Notes: a model not told the origin generated them from the sequence alone. Positions 17,546 through 26,861 are shown, counted from the stretch's first letter. The stretch is DNA of 64,000 bases from Fredinandcohnia aciditolerans (GCA_003640645.1 QGHH01000017.1:37278-101277), one strand, 5' to 3'. A program made the numbers and translations.

Positions 17546-18790
17546 ATGGCTCTTCCACACTTTGAGGAGAACTTAAAAAAGTATGCGAAGCTTTTAGTAG
17601 CTAACGGACTTAATGTGCAAAAAGGTGATTGGGTTAAAATGACAATCACGGTAGATCAGGCTCCACTTGCTCGCCTTGTGACAAAAGAGGCATACGCATT
17701 AGGGGCTGAAAAGGTTATTGTAAAATGGTCGGACGATGAAATTACAAAAGAACACTATCTGAACCAGCCTGAAGAGGTGTTAACTGATATTCCTGAATAT
17801 GAAATTCTAGAATCAGATGATCATGTTCTTAATCATAAGGTATGTCGACTTTCAATCGTTTCAAGTGACCCAGGCTTTTTAAGTGGGGTTGATTCTGCTA
17901 AAATTTCTGCCTATCAAAACAAAGCTGCGAAGGCTTTCAAAGTACAACGAGTTGCGACCCAAAACAATGATTTAAAATGGACAGTTGCAGCAGCTGCTGG
18001 AGCAGGGTGGGCGGCTAAAGTATTCCCAGACCTTGCAACAACTGAGGAGCAGGTCGATGCACTATGGGATCAAATTTTCAAAACATGCCGAGTGTATGAG
18101 GAAGACCCTGTTGATGCATGGGATGAACATACAAAAATCTTAAATGAAAAAGCAGCTAAATTAAATGAAATCCAATTTGATGCATTGCATTATCGGGCAC
18201 CAGGTACAGATTTAAAACTAGGTTTACCAAAGAATCATATCTGGGAAAGTGCTAGAAGTTATAATCCTAAAGAAGAAGAATTTATCGCAAATATGCCAAC
18301 TGAAGAGGTGTATACGGCACCAGATACACGTCGTATGGATGGTGTAGTTCGAAGCACGAAACCATTAAGCTATGCAGGCACATTAATTGAAGGCATTGAG
18401 GTTCATTTTAAAGATGGTAAAATTGTTGACATCTCCGCGGAAACGGGGGATGAAATTATGAAGAAGCTCGTATTTGATAATGAGGGTGGAACAGGTCTAG
18501 GAGAGGTAGCATTAGTACCAGACCCATCACCAATTTCTCAGTCAGGTATTACATTCTTTAATACGTTATTTGATGAAAATGCGTCAAATCACCTTGCAAT
18601 CGGTGCAGCGTACCCTACAAATCTACAGGGTGGCACGAAAATGAATGAAGAAGAACTAAAAGAAAATGGCCTAAACGTGTCAACTGTGCATGTCGATTTT
18701 ATGATTGGTTCAAGTGATATGGATATAGACGGCATTAAACAAGATGGTACAGTCGTTCCGATTTTCCGAAAAGGTGATTGGGCTATATAA
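17546..18790 (+). CDS. ampS: M29 family aminopeptidase (AmpS type)
   Basis: Cytosolic metal-dependent aminopeptidase of 414 residues. Seen: N-terminal domain with NVQKGDWVKM, and the C-terminal metal site made of the Glu in TEEVYTAPD, RRMDGVV, the Glu in GLGEVALV, the His in SNHLAIGAAY and the His-x-Asp in STVHVDFMIGS, matching the M29 ligands. It would remove N-terminal residues from peptides. ATG start after GGGGGTAAT. A TATAAT just upstream (17512 region) may be its -10. Confidence 0.93.
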   Translation: MALPHFEENLKKYAKLLVANGLNVQKGDWVKMTITVDQAPLARLVTKEAYALGAEKVIVKWSDDEITKEHYLNQPEEVLTDIPEYEILESDDHVLNHKVCRLSIVSSDPGFLSGVDSAKISAYQNKAAKAFKVQRVATQNNDLKWTVAAAAGAGWAAKVFPDLATTEEQVDALWDQIFKTCRVYEEDPVDAWDEHTKILNEKAAKLNEIQFDALHYRAPGTDLKLGLPKNHIWESARSYNPKEEEFIANMPTEEVYTAPDTRRMDGVVRSTKPLSYAGTLIEGIEVHFKDGKIVDISAETGDEIMKKLVFDNEGGTGLGEVALVPDPSPISQSGITFFNTLFDENASNHLAIGAAYPTNLQGGTKMNEEELKENGLNVSTVHVDFMIGSSDMDIDGIKQDGTVVPIFRKGDWAI

Positions 18791-18805
18791 AAATGAAACG
18801 AGGTC

Positions 18806-18847
18806 CAGGAGAAAGCGAATAAAGCATTTTCTCTTGGGCTTTTTTTA
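18806..18847 (+). terminator. Terminator after ampS
   Basis: CCAGGAGAAA pairs with TTTCTCTTGG (one G-U), followed by seven T. Confidence 0.8.
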
Positions 18848-18859
18848 TTTGGCGTGAAT

Positions 18860-19381
18860 TTATTGGTGTTTGTCCATTTCTTCTTCAACTAAGGCATCTA
18901 ATCTCTCAATCATCTTCTTCGCTTTATCCTCATCAATCTCACGATAGTGGTGAAGACCACCCTCTTCTTCATCAAGTTCATCCGCAAGCTTTGTGATGGC
19001 TTGGATTGGCGTACGTTTGATGAAACCTTCTTCGATGTAGGAGTCCGTGTGGAATAGTATCGCATAAGCAATTTCCTTGGCATACTTCGGATTTTCACCT
19101 AATCGAATCAATAATTTATGAGCTCGTTCTGCCCCTTTAATGGCATGAATATCATTTTCCTTGTACATGCTATAATCCCATTTACCATTCTTATACCAAG
19201 TATAATGTCCCATATCATGCAGTAAAGCTGCCTTTGTAGCAAGATCGACAGAAACATTTTGCTGCTTGGCCATTTTGAATGCGTGGTAAGCACAAGCAAT
19301 AGCGTGAGCCTTCCCAGAACGAGATAGGTATTTTTGCGCGATTCTGTGATTATAAATTTCCGTTAACGTAACATATCTCAA
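18860..19381 (-). CDS. HD-domain phosphohydrolase
   Basis: HD superfamily metal-dependent phosphohydrolase of 173 residues. Seen: the first His in GKAHAIACAYHAF, the HD pair in KAALLHDMGHYTWY, a following HAIKGAERAHKLL and FHTDSY. The arrangement recalls YqeK/HDIG enzymes that split nucleotides. TTG start at 19381 with GGGAGG nine bases upstream. It converges with ampS. Substrate unknown. Confidence 0.83.
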   Translation of the reverse strand: MRYVTLTEIYNHRIAQKYLSRSGKAHAIACAYHAFKMAKQQNVSVDLATKAALLHDMGHYTWYKNGKWDYSMYKENDIHAIKGAERAHKLLIRLGENPKYAKEIAYAILFHTDSYIEEGFIKRTPIQAITKLADELDEEEGGLHHYREIDEDKAKKMIERLDALVEEEMDKHQ

Positions 19382-19533
19382 TTTTTAAGGCCTCCCAAAA
19401 AAGATAAATTTTTTGAATCTTATCATGGTTGAAAGATATTAGCAAGAGAGAAACATCGAATTTTAAAGGAAATGAGTGGAAGAACAAAGCGAACGTGTTA
19501 AAATGGTTGTATTACTTGAGCGTGGTGATTTGT

Positions 19534-20278
19534 TTGTTTTTAAGAAGTGTAAAATTATTAGCGGAAAAAATACAAAATAAGCGGGAATATCCTTTTTCGA
19601 TACCCAGAAATTAGAGGTTTCGAACAACTTGATTTCTATGAACCTGTTACGTTTTTTGTAGGGGAAAATGGGTCAGGAAAGTCCACTTTGCTAGAAGCAA
19701 TTGCCCACCAGTGCGGGTTTAATAGCGGTGGAGGGGGAAGAAACAATTCCTACAATTTTGAAGAGGCGTCCCCAGCATTAAGTGAGTATATTCGACTCTC
19801 ATGGATGCCAAAAATTAATCAGGGCTTCTTTTTACGGGCAGAAAGTTTTTTCCACTTTGCCTCGTATTTGGATCAATTGGCCGAGGAGGATCCTACTTTT
19901 AACTATGAGGGATATGGGGGAAGGTCGTTGCATGAACAATCCCATGGGGAGTCGTTTTTGTCGTTATTTTTAAATCGGTTTGGTGATCAAAGTATTTATC
20001 TTTTGGATGAACCTGAGGCGGCATTATCTCCAGCGCGGCAGCTTGCCTTTTTACGTGTGATACATGACCTCGCAAAAGGTGGAAATGCACAATTCATCAT
20101 TGCAACCCATTCACCTATATTACTTGGATATCCGGGGGCTCAGATTTATAATTTTGATGCATCACCGATTGAGCAGATCGATTATGAAGAAACTGAGCAT
20201 TATCAGATTACAATGGGGTTTTTGAATCGGAGAGAACGGTATTTGGATGAGTTGTTAAGAGACGATGAGGAGGAATAG
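19534..20278 (+). pseudogene. AAA/ABC-like P-loop ATPase broken by a frameshift
   Basis: A P-loop ATPase of the small AAA_21/SMC-like type, about 247 residues if repaired. The first part (FLRSVKLLAEKIQNKREYPFSIP) is read in one frame from a TTG near 19534. The rest (EIRGFEQLDFYEPVTFF onward) is in the next frame. The break is at the CCC of 19603-19605, where one extra C explains it. After it come the Walker A GENGSGKSTLLEAIA, a signature-like QSHGESFLSLFL, Walker B IYLLDEPEAALSP and ATHSPILLGYP. All motifs are intact, so the mutation is recent or a sequencing error. No partner nuclease is adjacent. Confidence 0.82.
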
Positions 20279-20362
20279 ATGAATGCAGATTCGGGTTGGC
20301 TTTGTTCATTGATAGATGATACAAATATGGGTATTAGTTCCCTGAATTAAAATGTTTTCAGG

Positions 20363-20515
20363 GACTGAGGGTACGATTAGATGGAATCGTACCCAGGGCT
20401 AAAATGATTTTGAAGATTGAGGTAAGATTAAGTGGTAATCGTAGCAGGTTTTAAAGGTTTCCGAGACTGAAGGTATGTTTAAGCATTAATCATACCTTCG
20501 TCATCTAGATTGGTA
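20363..20515. repeat. Three tandem hairpin units of about 50 bp
   Basis: Units begin GACTGAGGGTAC (20363), GATTGAGGTAAG (20415) and GACTGAAGGTAT (20464), spaced 52 and 49 bases. Each has an internal inverted repeat of the type GGTACGATT/AATCGTACC. The rest of the 300-base gap between the ATPase and chrA shows nothing else except the chrA terminator. Confidence 0.7.
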
Positions 20516-20559
20516 GATTGTTGAAACAATAGTCTCAGCCTATTCTTTTATGAAATAAA

Positions 20560-20582
20560 AAGACTACCAAACTGGTAGTCTA
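20560..20582 (-). terminator. Terminator of the padR-chrA operon
   Basis: AGACTACCA/TGGTAGTCT stem that overlaps the chrA stop codon, followed on the minus strand by CTTTTTATTT. Confidence 0.8.
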
Positions 20583-21746
20583 AAACAAACTAATAACAGC
20601 TCCGCCAATTGCACCTGTCACCACTACAATCCAAGGTGGTAGTTTCCAATAGACAAGCATGCTGAACAAAATGGCTGCGAATGCAAAATCGATTGGTGCA
20701 AACACAGTGTTGGTCCAAATCGGGTGATAGAAGGCAGAAATCAATATTCCAACCACTGCTGCGTTAACCCCCATTAATGCTCCTCTAATTTTAGGGTTGC
20801 GGCGTATTGAATCCCAGAACGGTAGTGTTCCTAAAATGAGTAGAAAAGCTGGTAGAAAAATAGCCACCGTCGCAAGTAGTCCACCTTGCCATCCATTGAT
20901 CACAGCACCAAGATAGGCAGCAAATGTAAAGAGTGGTCCAGGAACGGCTTGTGCTGCACCGTAACCAGCAAGAAATGCTTCTTCGCTTAACCAACCTGTT
21001 GGGACAAATTCACGTTCTAACAGCGGTAATACAACGTGTCCGCCACCGAAAACAAGGGAACCTGACCGGTAAAATCTATCAAACATTGCAATCCATTCCA
21101 AGGAAGTGACTTCTCTTAAAATCGGTAAAAGAATGAGCAAACCGAAAAACAATATCAAACAGAAAGCTGCGAATTTACGTGAGATTGGGAACTGTAAATT
21201 GGTAGTCTCGTTATCTGTTTGATTTTTAAATAATATAAATCCGAAAATGGCTGCAATGAGAATAACGCCTACTTGTGTAAAGGCAGTTTGCCAAAGTAAA
21301 GTTCCAACTAATGCGAAAAGTGCAAGTGATTTTCTCTTTAAATCTGGGGTAAGTTTTTGTGCCATTCCAAGAATTGCATGTGCCACAACGGCTACGGCAA
21401 CCAATTTTAATCCATGAATCCAGCCAGCAGTTCCGATATCCATACCTTGTAGGATTACTGCAATAAGAATGAGTGCAAAGACTGACGGAAGAGTGAATCC
21501 TAGGAATGATACGATTCCACCAAGTACTCCAGCACGCATAACACCAATCCCAATTCCGACTTGGCTACTAGCGGGGCCAGGTAAAAACTGACACAAAGCA
21601 ACTAGGTCTGCATAGGCTTTTTCATCTATCCATTTTCGGCGACGGATATATTCTTCGTGAAAATAACCTAAGTGTGCAACAGGTCCCCCAAAAGATGTCA
21701 AACCGAGTCTTGTTGAGATAAAAAGAATTTCAAGTAAATTTTTCAT
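20580..21746 (-). CDS. chrA: Chromate transporter ChrA
   Basis: CHR family efflux protein of 388 residues that exports chromate. Seen: two homologous halves, the first with RLGLTSFGGPVAHLGYFHEEY and LCQFLPGPASSQVGIGIG (each quoted in part), the second with SLVFGGGHVVLPLLE, GYGAAQAVPGPLFTFA and AAYLGA. The duplicated FGGP/FGGG and LPGP/VPGP motifs are diagnostic of the long bidomain form. ATG start after AGGTGAAG. Lies 11 bases downstream of a PadR-type regulator on the same strand, so it is probably under its control; chromate induction is an inference. Confidence 0.94.
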   Translation of the reverse strand: MKNLLEILFISTRLGLTSFGGPVAHLGYFHEEYIRRRKWIDEKAYADLVALCQFLPGPASSQVGIGIGVMRAGVLGGIVSFLGFTLPSVFALILIAVILQGMDIGTAGWIHGLKLVAVAVVAHAILGMAQKLTPDLKRKSLALFALVGTLLWQTAFTQVGVILIAAIFGFILFKNQTDNETTNLQFPISRKFAAFCLILFFGLLILLPILREVTSLEWIAMFDRFYRSGSLVFGGGHVVLPLLEREFVPTGWLSEEAFLAGYGAAQAVPGPLFTFAAYLGAVINGWQGGLLATVAIFLPAFLLILGTLPFWDSIRRNPKIRGALMGVNAAVVGILISAFYHPIWTNTVFAPIDFAFAAILFSMLVYWKLPPWIVVVTGAIGGAVISLF

Positions 21747-21757
21747 GATTTCTTCAC

Positions 21758-22066
21758 CTAATCCTTAATTTCTTTGAAAAGCTCGTAAGCTTTGTTGCGA
21801 GCTTCGATAAGAACGGAATTTCCTTTATCAGTTGTGGTATAATACTTTCTAATTTTTCCTTCTACATTTTTTTCTTCTTTTTCTAATAGACCATCTGACT
21901 CCATGCTGTGGAGGATTGGATAAAGTGTTCCAGAACTTATCACATATCCATGCTCTCTTAGTTCTTCGAGCATCCATGCTCCAAAAATAGGGTGTTCTTT
22001 TGCATGGTGTAAAATATGAATCTGGATAAACCCTAGAAAAAGCTTTCTCACTATTTTATCTTCCAC
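21758..22066 (-). CDS. PadR family transcriptional regulator
   Basis: Winged-helix repressor of 102 residues. Seen: FIQIHILHHAKEHPIFGAWM, the recognition region EHGYVISSGTLYPILHSME, and the wing KYYTTTDKG, the standard PadR pattern with a short C-terminal helix. GTG at 22066 is chosen because GGTGG lies 7 bases upstream; the frame runs five codons further to a TTG. First gene of an operon with chrA. It probably binds the ATATCG/CGATAT repeat in its own promoter. Confidence 0.9.
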   Translation of the reverse strand: MEDKIVRKLFLGFIQIHILHHAKEHPIFGAWMLEELREHGYVISSGTLYPILHSMESDGLLEKEEKNVEGKIRKYYTTTDKGNSVLIEARNKAYELFKEIKD

Positions 22067-22102
22067 TATAGTAACCACCAATCATATTAATATAGAAAAC
22101 CA

Positions 22103-22119
22103 ATATCGGAAAACGATAT
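22103..22119 (-). promoter_or_regulatory. Putative PadR operator in the padR-chrA promoter
   Basis: ATATCG-GAAAA-CGATAT perfect inverted repeat, just downstream of a minus-strand TATAAT (22126-22131) that is preceded by TGC (extended -10). Binding there would block transcription start. Confidence 0.65.
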
Positions 22120-22241
22120 CGAAATTATAGCATGCAAACAAAGATACCTAAAGTCTATAATGAAAATTTACAAAAACTTAACAATCTGAAACCTTTTTAC
22201 TAGCCTATACGTATAAAAATAAACGAAAGGATGTGGGGGAT

Positions 22242-22937
22242 ATGAGTAAATATTCAATTGCGGAATTTATAAAAAACACGGAACAAGAAGATAAAGGGGA
22301 AGGGTTGTTTGAGTTAGAAACTCCCAGAATGCTTGAAGTAAATTTGAATGGCATGATTTGGGCAAAAGCGGGGTCGATGGTTGCTTATAATGGAAAAATT
22401 AAGTATGAACGAGAAGGAATCCTTGAACATGGACTTGGAAGTATGTTTAAGAAAGCGTTAACAGGCGAGGGGGCTTCGTTAATGAAAGCCAATGGGCAAG
22501 GGAAACTGTATTTGGCTGACAGCGGGAAAAAAATTATTATTCTGCAGCTTCAGAACGAATCAATCTATGTAAATGGGAATGATCTTCTTGCATTTGAACC
22601 ATCCTTGAAGCATGATATAAAGCTTATGAAACGGGTAGCGGGTATGATGGCTGGTGGATTGTTCAATGTTCGCTGTGAGGGGAGTGGAATGCTTGCGATT
22701 ACGACTCATTATGAGCCACTCACATTGCGGGTAACGCCAGGAAAACCAATTATTACAGATCCGAATGCAACAGTTGCATGGTCTGGAAATCTTCGCCCTG
22801 AGTTCCAAACGGATATTTCGTTTAAAACATTTGTAGGTCGTGGAAGTGGTGAATCGATTCAAATGAGATTTGAGGGAGATGGCTTTGTCATTGTACAGCC
22901 GTATGAAGAGGTATATATGCAGCAGTCGAATAGCTGA
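22242..22937 (+). CDS. AIM24 family protein
   Basis: Beta-rich protein of 231 residues in the AIM24/TIGR00266 group. Seen: [19 protein letters not shown], a middle [27 protein letters not shown], and [23 protein letters not shown] at the C-terminus (blocks quoted in part), all family marks. The biochemical role is not established. Start ATG 22242 follows AAAGGATGTGGGGG. Single gene between padR and the surface hydrolase. Confidence 0.87.
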   Translation: MSKYSIAEFIKNTEQEDKGEGLFELETPRMLEVNLNGMIWAKAGSMVAYNGKIKYEREGILEHGLGSMFKKALTGEGASLMKANGQGKLYLADSGKKIIILQLQNESIYVNGNDLLAFEPSLKHDIKLMKRVAGMMAGGLFNVRCEGSGMLAITTHYEPLTLRVTPGKPIITDPNATVAWSGNLRPEFQTDISFKTFVGRGSGESIQMRFEGDGFVIVQPYEEVYMQQSNS

Positions 22938-22996
22938 TATTGGAAAAGAAGCATAAGAGGAAAACTCATGCTTCTTTTTTATCCGAATCTACTAAT

Positions 22997-23998
22997 TTAA
23001 GGTCTCCATAGGACATCAACGAGTTCACGTTTGAAAAGGTTTGTGTCGATGTTACAAGTTTCGGAGTCTAAACCGTATTGCCAGCCCCATGCAAGTGAAC
23101 CTTCTGGAGCACTCGGATTATATTTTGGTGCTTTGGTTTCTGCTGTTATTCCGACACTAGGTGCAGCTGTCCAAATATAGTTCTGTTCAAGGATGGCGCC
23201 GTTGCTTTTTCCTGCCTCTTGATAGGCTTTAAACAAAGCTTGTTCTGGGTCAAATACGCCATAGATCCCAGACTTATACGGAGAGTCTTCGATTGTTTTA
23301 AACCATCCCTTAATAAACTCTGAATCAACGGGGTAGGTTGGTTCAATATCTGCAAAAATAGCAACACCTTCTGGGATACTGATATCACCAGCTAGTTTAA
23401 TTGCTTCCTTTGCATGCGCGACCCCATTGTCATAACCAGTTGCCTCATTAAAATGATTATAGATTGGTAAAATAAAATCGCCTTCGGCATGGATAATCTC
23501 CACCTGCTCAGCTGTAAGACCTACTGATATCCCTTCGCGCTCGCCAAGATAACGACCAAATACAACTGGATCACCAAAATTCTCTTTTACACATGCATAA
23601 AAATCCTTTGTCGTTTCACTTGCTGAATCAATTCCCCAAACAATTTCTGGGAGTTCATCGCTAGGCTTTGCTTTATCATTGTTGTTTTGTTTTTCATTGT
23701 TCTGTTTTTCTTCTTCTTTTTGTTTATCTTCTTCATTTTGCTTATCTTTTTCACTTTGTTTTTCTGAATCTGTTTGCTTAGCAGGTTCATTATTCTTTTC
23801 TTGATTTTGTTGTTCCTGGTTATTGGCTGGTGGTTCTTTCTTACCTGTATTGGAAGGAGGGGGAGTTGTCGGTGCTTCGGAAGTTGGATTTGATGTTGCG
23901 GGTTTTGTGTTGTCTTCGGTTATATAGAAAAACACCGCACAGCTTAATAGGAATCCGATGATTACGGATAGTAGTATATTAAAAATTTTCTCTGTCAT
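22997..23998 (-). CDS. Membrane-anchored DUF1906 glycoside-hydrolase-like protein
   Basis: Surface protein of 333 residues. Order: one N-terminal membrane anchor (IFNILLSVIIGFLLSCAVFF), a linker of about 90 residues very rich in Lys, Glu, Gln, Asn and Pro with repeated KQNEE/KQKEE/KQNNE units, then a domain from about residue 120 (EIVWGIDSASETT) with VVFGRYLG, FILPIYNHFN, VAIFADIEPTYPVD and WGWQYGLDSETCNID. This is the DUF1906 (Rv2525c-like) TIM-barrel group related to GH25; the acidic IFADIEP is the likely active-site strand. It probably acts on peptidoglycan or a wall glycan. Confidence 0.83.
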   Translation of the reverse strand: MTEKIFNILLSVIIGFLLSCAVFFYITEDNTKPATSNPTSEAPTTPPPSNTGKKEPPANNQEQQNQEKNNEPAKQTDSEKQSEKDKQNEEDKQKEEEKQNNEKQNNNDKAKPSDELPEIVWGIDSASETTKDFYACVKENFGDPVVFGRYLGEREGISVGLTAEQVEIIHAEGDFILPIYNHFNEATGYDNGVAHAKEAIKLAGDISIPEGVAIFADIEPTYPVDSEFIKGWFKTIEDSPYKSGIYGVFDPEQALFKAYQEAGKSNGAILEQNYIWTAAPSVGITAETKAPKYNPSAPEGSLAWGWQYGLDSETCNIDTNLFKRELVDVLWRP

Positions 23999-24074
23999 GT
24001 TATCACCTCACCTTAGATACCCTTTATATATATGTAAGGTGACAGTGTGCGGTGTGGGCTTGGAATTCTGAAGT

Positions 24075-25160
24075 TTAAACCGAGATTTCCGATACGGAAT
24101 TTTTATACGTAGCACGGTGAAGTTGCATCATATACCTCAGACATAGAAAAACTTCAACCACTATTAGCGTTAAAATGAGCCAAATACCAAAAGAAAGGAC
24201 AAAATGCCGGATATGCAAAATAATGGCGATATCTGTTTGAAGACGGAATGTAAATGTATCAAACATGGCAAAGGTAAAAATCCGACTCCACTGGGTGACA
24301 TCGTAAATAAAAATTCCTTTTTTAATTCCAAAATCCTTAAGTCTTAAATAAAGTCGGATGATCTCAATTGTCTCAACAATTAAATAAAGAGCAAAGACGA
24401 TAATCCAGACCGTGACGATGATAGTAGGATCAACATTTCCGGATACAATGCAGGCAATTCCGGATATGGACAAGGCCCCGTGGAGAATACAGTTTGTGTT
24501 ATTCCAGTCATCCTTGATGGACCAGTTTTTTCGAATGTATCTTTTACCGATAAAATATATCCCAACACAATAAAAAAGGAAACCAATCATTAGCAAGGTT
24601 GTGTTCAAGTAGGTTGGTACATCAGGATATATGGTGTTTATTAAAAGAATTAATGATTGTGTACTAACTGTGGTTAGTAGTAGAATACCGTGAACCTTAT
24701 GATAGGAATTGGTTTTGTGGATTTCGAAAAAGGCTACTATCGAGATAATTATATAAAATAGCCAGAAACCAAAATTCACAAGTGAGACGAGCATCGCTGG
24801 AATAAACCAATCGTTATAAATGTAAAGTAAAATCCCGCAAATGGAGGAAGCGGCTACCCAGGTTCCAATCCCAAATCGATTGATGGGATTTTTGATATGG
24901 AGTTCAATAAATTTTCCATTCCATATGGTCAATCCTAAAGAAAAAAGAAATGACAGCCATAGTGTAATGTTGATCATCACAATAATTTCACTATAAACAT
25001 TAAAGCCTGTCGTGAAATAGTTGGATAAAACCCCTCGAGTCATAATTCCAATCGCCATTACAACGGCTAATGTTGAAGTTTTAACGAAAAGATTTGTGTA
25101 CTTAATATAGATAATTCCAATTAAAATGAGCAGTACCCATAACAAAAACAATATGATCAC
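24075..25160 (-). CDS. Polytopic membrane protein of unknown function
   Basis: Integral membrane protein of 361 residues with about ten predicted helices spread over its whole length and a short charged tail (YKNSVSEISV). I do not recognise a family with confidence; the even helix spacing faintly recalls TDT/tellurite-resistance carriers, but no motif supports that. Features seen: a Trp-rich loop KRYIRKNWSIKDDWNNTN and several buried His and Asp residues. The ATG follows AAAAGGTGAT. It is a single gene on the minus strand between the surface hydrolase and lysE. Confidence 0.72.
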   Translation of the reverse strand: MIILFLLWVLLILIGIIYIKYTNLFVKTSTLAVVMAIGIMTRGVLSNYFTTGFNVYSEIIVMINITLWLSFLFSLGLTIWNGKFIELHIKNPINRFGIGTWVAASSICGILLYIYNDWFIPAMLVSLVNFGFWLFYIIISIVAFFEIHKTNSYHKVHGILLLTTVSTQSLILLINTIYPDVPTYLNTTLLMIGFLFYCVGIYFIGKRYIRKNWSIKDDWNNTNCILHGALSISGIACIVSGNVDPTIIVTVWIIVFALYLIVETIEIIRLYLRLKDFGIKKGIFIYDVTQWSRIFTFAMFDTFTFRLQTDIAIILHIRHFVLSFGIWLILTLIVVEVFLCLRYMMQLHRATYKNSVSEISV

Positions 25161-25252
25161 CTTTTAAATCTAATTAATTACTAATCTATTTTACCATGTT
25201 ATGCCTGAATGTGAAAAATCCGTTCAATGGATGAACGGATTTATGTATGTTA

Positions 25253-25882
25253 TTAGATTCCAGTTTTAATGCCAAAGCCGACAAGGATTAAACCGGTTGA
25301 TTTTTGGAATGCTTTGTTGAATTTCGGATTGTTGAACCACTTTTTTGCGTAATCAAGAATTGATACGAGGAGTAAAAACCAGACAATGGCAAGGATGGAC
25401 ATAATAAGGCCCATTATAATTAATTGTTGATTTATGTTCTCCTTCAAATCAATAAACTGGGGCATGATTGTGATATATACGAGAACGGTCTTTGGATTAA
25501 GTATGTTACTAAGTAACCCTTGCAAAAATGATTCTTTATGATGCTTTTTTGTAGGTGTAACCTGATTCTTTGCTTGTTCTTGAAGTTCATTCAATGACAA
25601 GGAGCTTTTTGTGAAGAAGCTTTTGATTCCTAAATAGATTAAGAAGGCAGCACCTGCATATTTAATAAAACTAAACAGAAACACGGACTTTGCAATTACA
25701 ACGGATAACCCAAGAACGGCAATAAGTGTCCAAAAAGCGAGTCCCATCGACGTTCCAAGTAAAGTGTAGCGACCAGCTTTCGGACCGTATGTAAGTGTGT
25801 TTTTGATGATTAACATCGTGTCCACTCCAGGAATTATAACCATCATAGCTGCAATTGGTAAATAGGCAATTAGGTTATCCAT
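25253..25882 (-). CDS. LysE/RhtB family exporter
   Basis: Six-helix amino-acid or metabolite exporter of 209 residues. Seen: VIIPGVDTMLIIKNTLTYGPKAG (quoted in part) in helix 1, FIKYAGAAFLIYLGIKSF after helix 3, a charged central loop, and FLQGLLSNILNPKTVLVYI in helix 4, all standard LysE marks. Divergently transcribed from a TrmB-type regulator with shared operators between them, so the regulator probably controls it. The exported compound is unknown. Confidence 0.9.
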   Translation of the reverse strand: MDNLIAYLPIAAMMVIIPGVDTMLIIKNTLTYGPKAGRYTLLGTSMGLAFWTLIAVLGLSVVIAKSVFLFSFIKYAGAAFLIYLGIKSFFTKSSLSLNELQEQAKNQVTPTKKHHKESFLQGLLSNILNPKTVLVYITIMPQFIDLKENINQQLIIMGLIMSILAIVWFLLLVSILDYAKKWFNNPKFNKAFQKSTGLILVGFGIKTGI

Positions 25883-25909
25883 TTTCTGTAAAGACCTCCA
25901 TATTTGTTT

Positions 25910-25930
25910 TAGTGACTACTACAGTAACTA
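25910..25930. promoter_or_regulatory. Operator 1, 21 bp, between lysE and trmB
   Basis: TAGTGAC-N7-GTAACTA inverted repeat downstream of the probable lysE promoter (minus strand TTGATG, 18-base spacer, TACAAT with TG one base upstream). Same form as operator 2. Confidence 0.65.
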
Positions 25931-25987
25931 CTTAAAGTTATTGTAGCAGAAATGATTGGAATGCATCAATACTTTTTGTTAGTATAT

Positions 25988-26008
25988 TAGTTACAAAGGT
26001 AGCGACTA
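25988..26008. promoter_or_regulatory. Operator 2, 21 bp, upstream of trmB
   Basis: TAGTTAC-N7-GCGACTA inverted repeat, 16 bases before the trmB start. Centres of operators 1 and 2 are 78 bp apart. Confidence 0.65.
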
Positions 26009-26023
26009 ATTTGGAGGAAGTAA

Positions 26024-26848
26024 ATGGATAATATTTTTGATACCTTAAAAAATTTACATTTTACGGAGTATGAGGCGAAGGCATATTTAAGCTTATTGGA
26101 AGAATCTCCATTAACAGGCTATGCGGTTGCAAAAAATTCTGGTGTACCTCGTTCGAAAATTTATGAGGTATTGGACAATTTGGTCATGCGTGGCGATATA
26201 TTGGTCAGTCCAGGTAATACACCACAATATACGCCGGTTCCTGCCAAAGAACTGATCCGTAACCGTCGTACGAAGGCAGAGGAAAATTTTGATAAGGCAG
26301 AGAAGTTTTTTGAGAACTTTGAGCGTTCGGTTCATGATCGTGAAAATATTTGGAATATCACAGGAGATACAGAAATTCTTGATAAAGTACGGACATGTAT
26401 TGAAGCAGCTAACAAACGAATTTTGTTAGAAGTATGGAAAGAGGAGTATGAGGTATTAGCAGATGATTTAAGAGCGGCTGCTAAAAGAGGTGTCAATGTT
26501 ACGATTATAGCGTACGGAGAGGTTGAATCAGACTTTGCCAATGTGTATTTACATGATATGAGCCTGGATATTACGGAAGAATATGGCGGTAGATGGCTCG
26601 TATACAGTGGTGATGATTCAGAGGTCGTAGCTGGAATCGTGTCTTTAGGTAAAGATAGTCGCGCAGCTTGGACGATGCATGTTGGACTAGTCATGCCAAT
26701 AACAGAGGTTATCATTCATGATTTATATTTGATGGAACTGTTAAACAAGCACCGTGATATCTTAGAAGAAAGCTTCGGCAAAAACCTAATTAGCCTCCGT
26801 CACAAATTTTCAATCCACCCGGATTTCAAAAAACATTATGTGAAGTAA
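26024..26848 (+). CDS. TrmB family transcriptional regulator
   Basis: Regulator of 274 residues. Seen: N-terminal winged helix with LHFTEYEAKAYLSLLEESPL (block quoted in part), SGVPRSKIYEVLDNL and YTPVPAKELI, a coiled-coil linker, and a C-terminal effector domain from about residue 110 with ANKRILLEVWKEE and ANVYLHDMSLDI. TrmB proteins sense sugars or other small metabolites. Starts ATG after TTGGAGGAAG. Divergent from lysE with two matching operators between the genes, so it probably controls lysE and itself. Confidence 0.9.
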   Translation: MDNIFDTLKNLHFTEYEAKAYLSLLEESPLTGYAVAKNSGVPRSKIYEVLDNLVMRGDILVSPGNTPQYTPVPAKELIRNRRTKAEENFDKAEKFFENFERSVHDRENIWNITGDTEILDKVRTCIEAANKRILLEVWKEEYEVLADDLRAAAKRGVNVTIIAYGEVESDFANVYLHDMSLDITEEYGGRWLVYSGDDSEVVAGIVSLGKDSRAAWTMHVGLVMPITEVIIHDLYLMELLNKHRDILEESFGKNLISLRHKFSIHPDFKKHYVK

Positions 26849-26861
26849 AATGGGTATGGAG

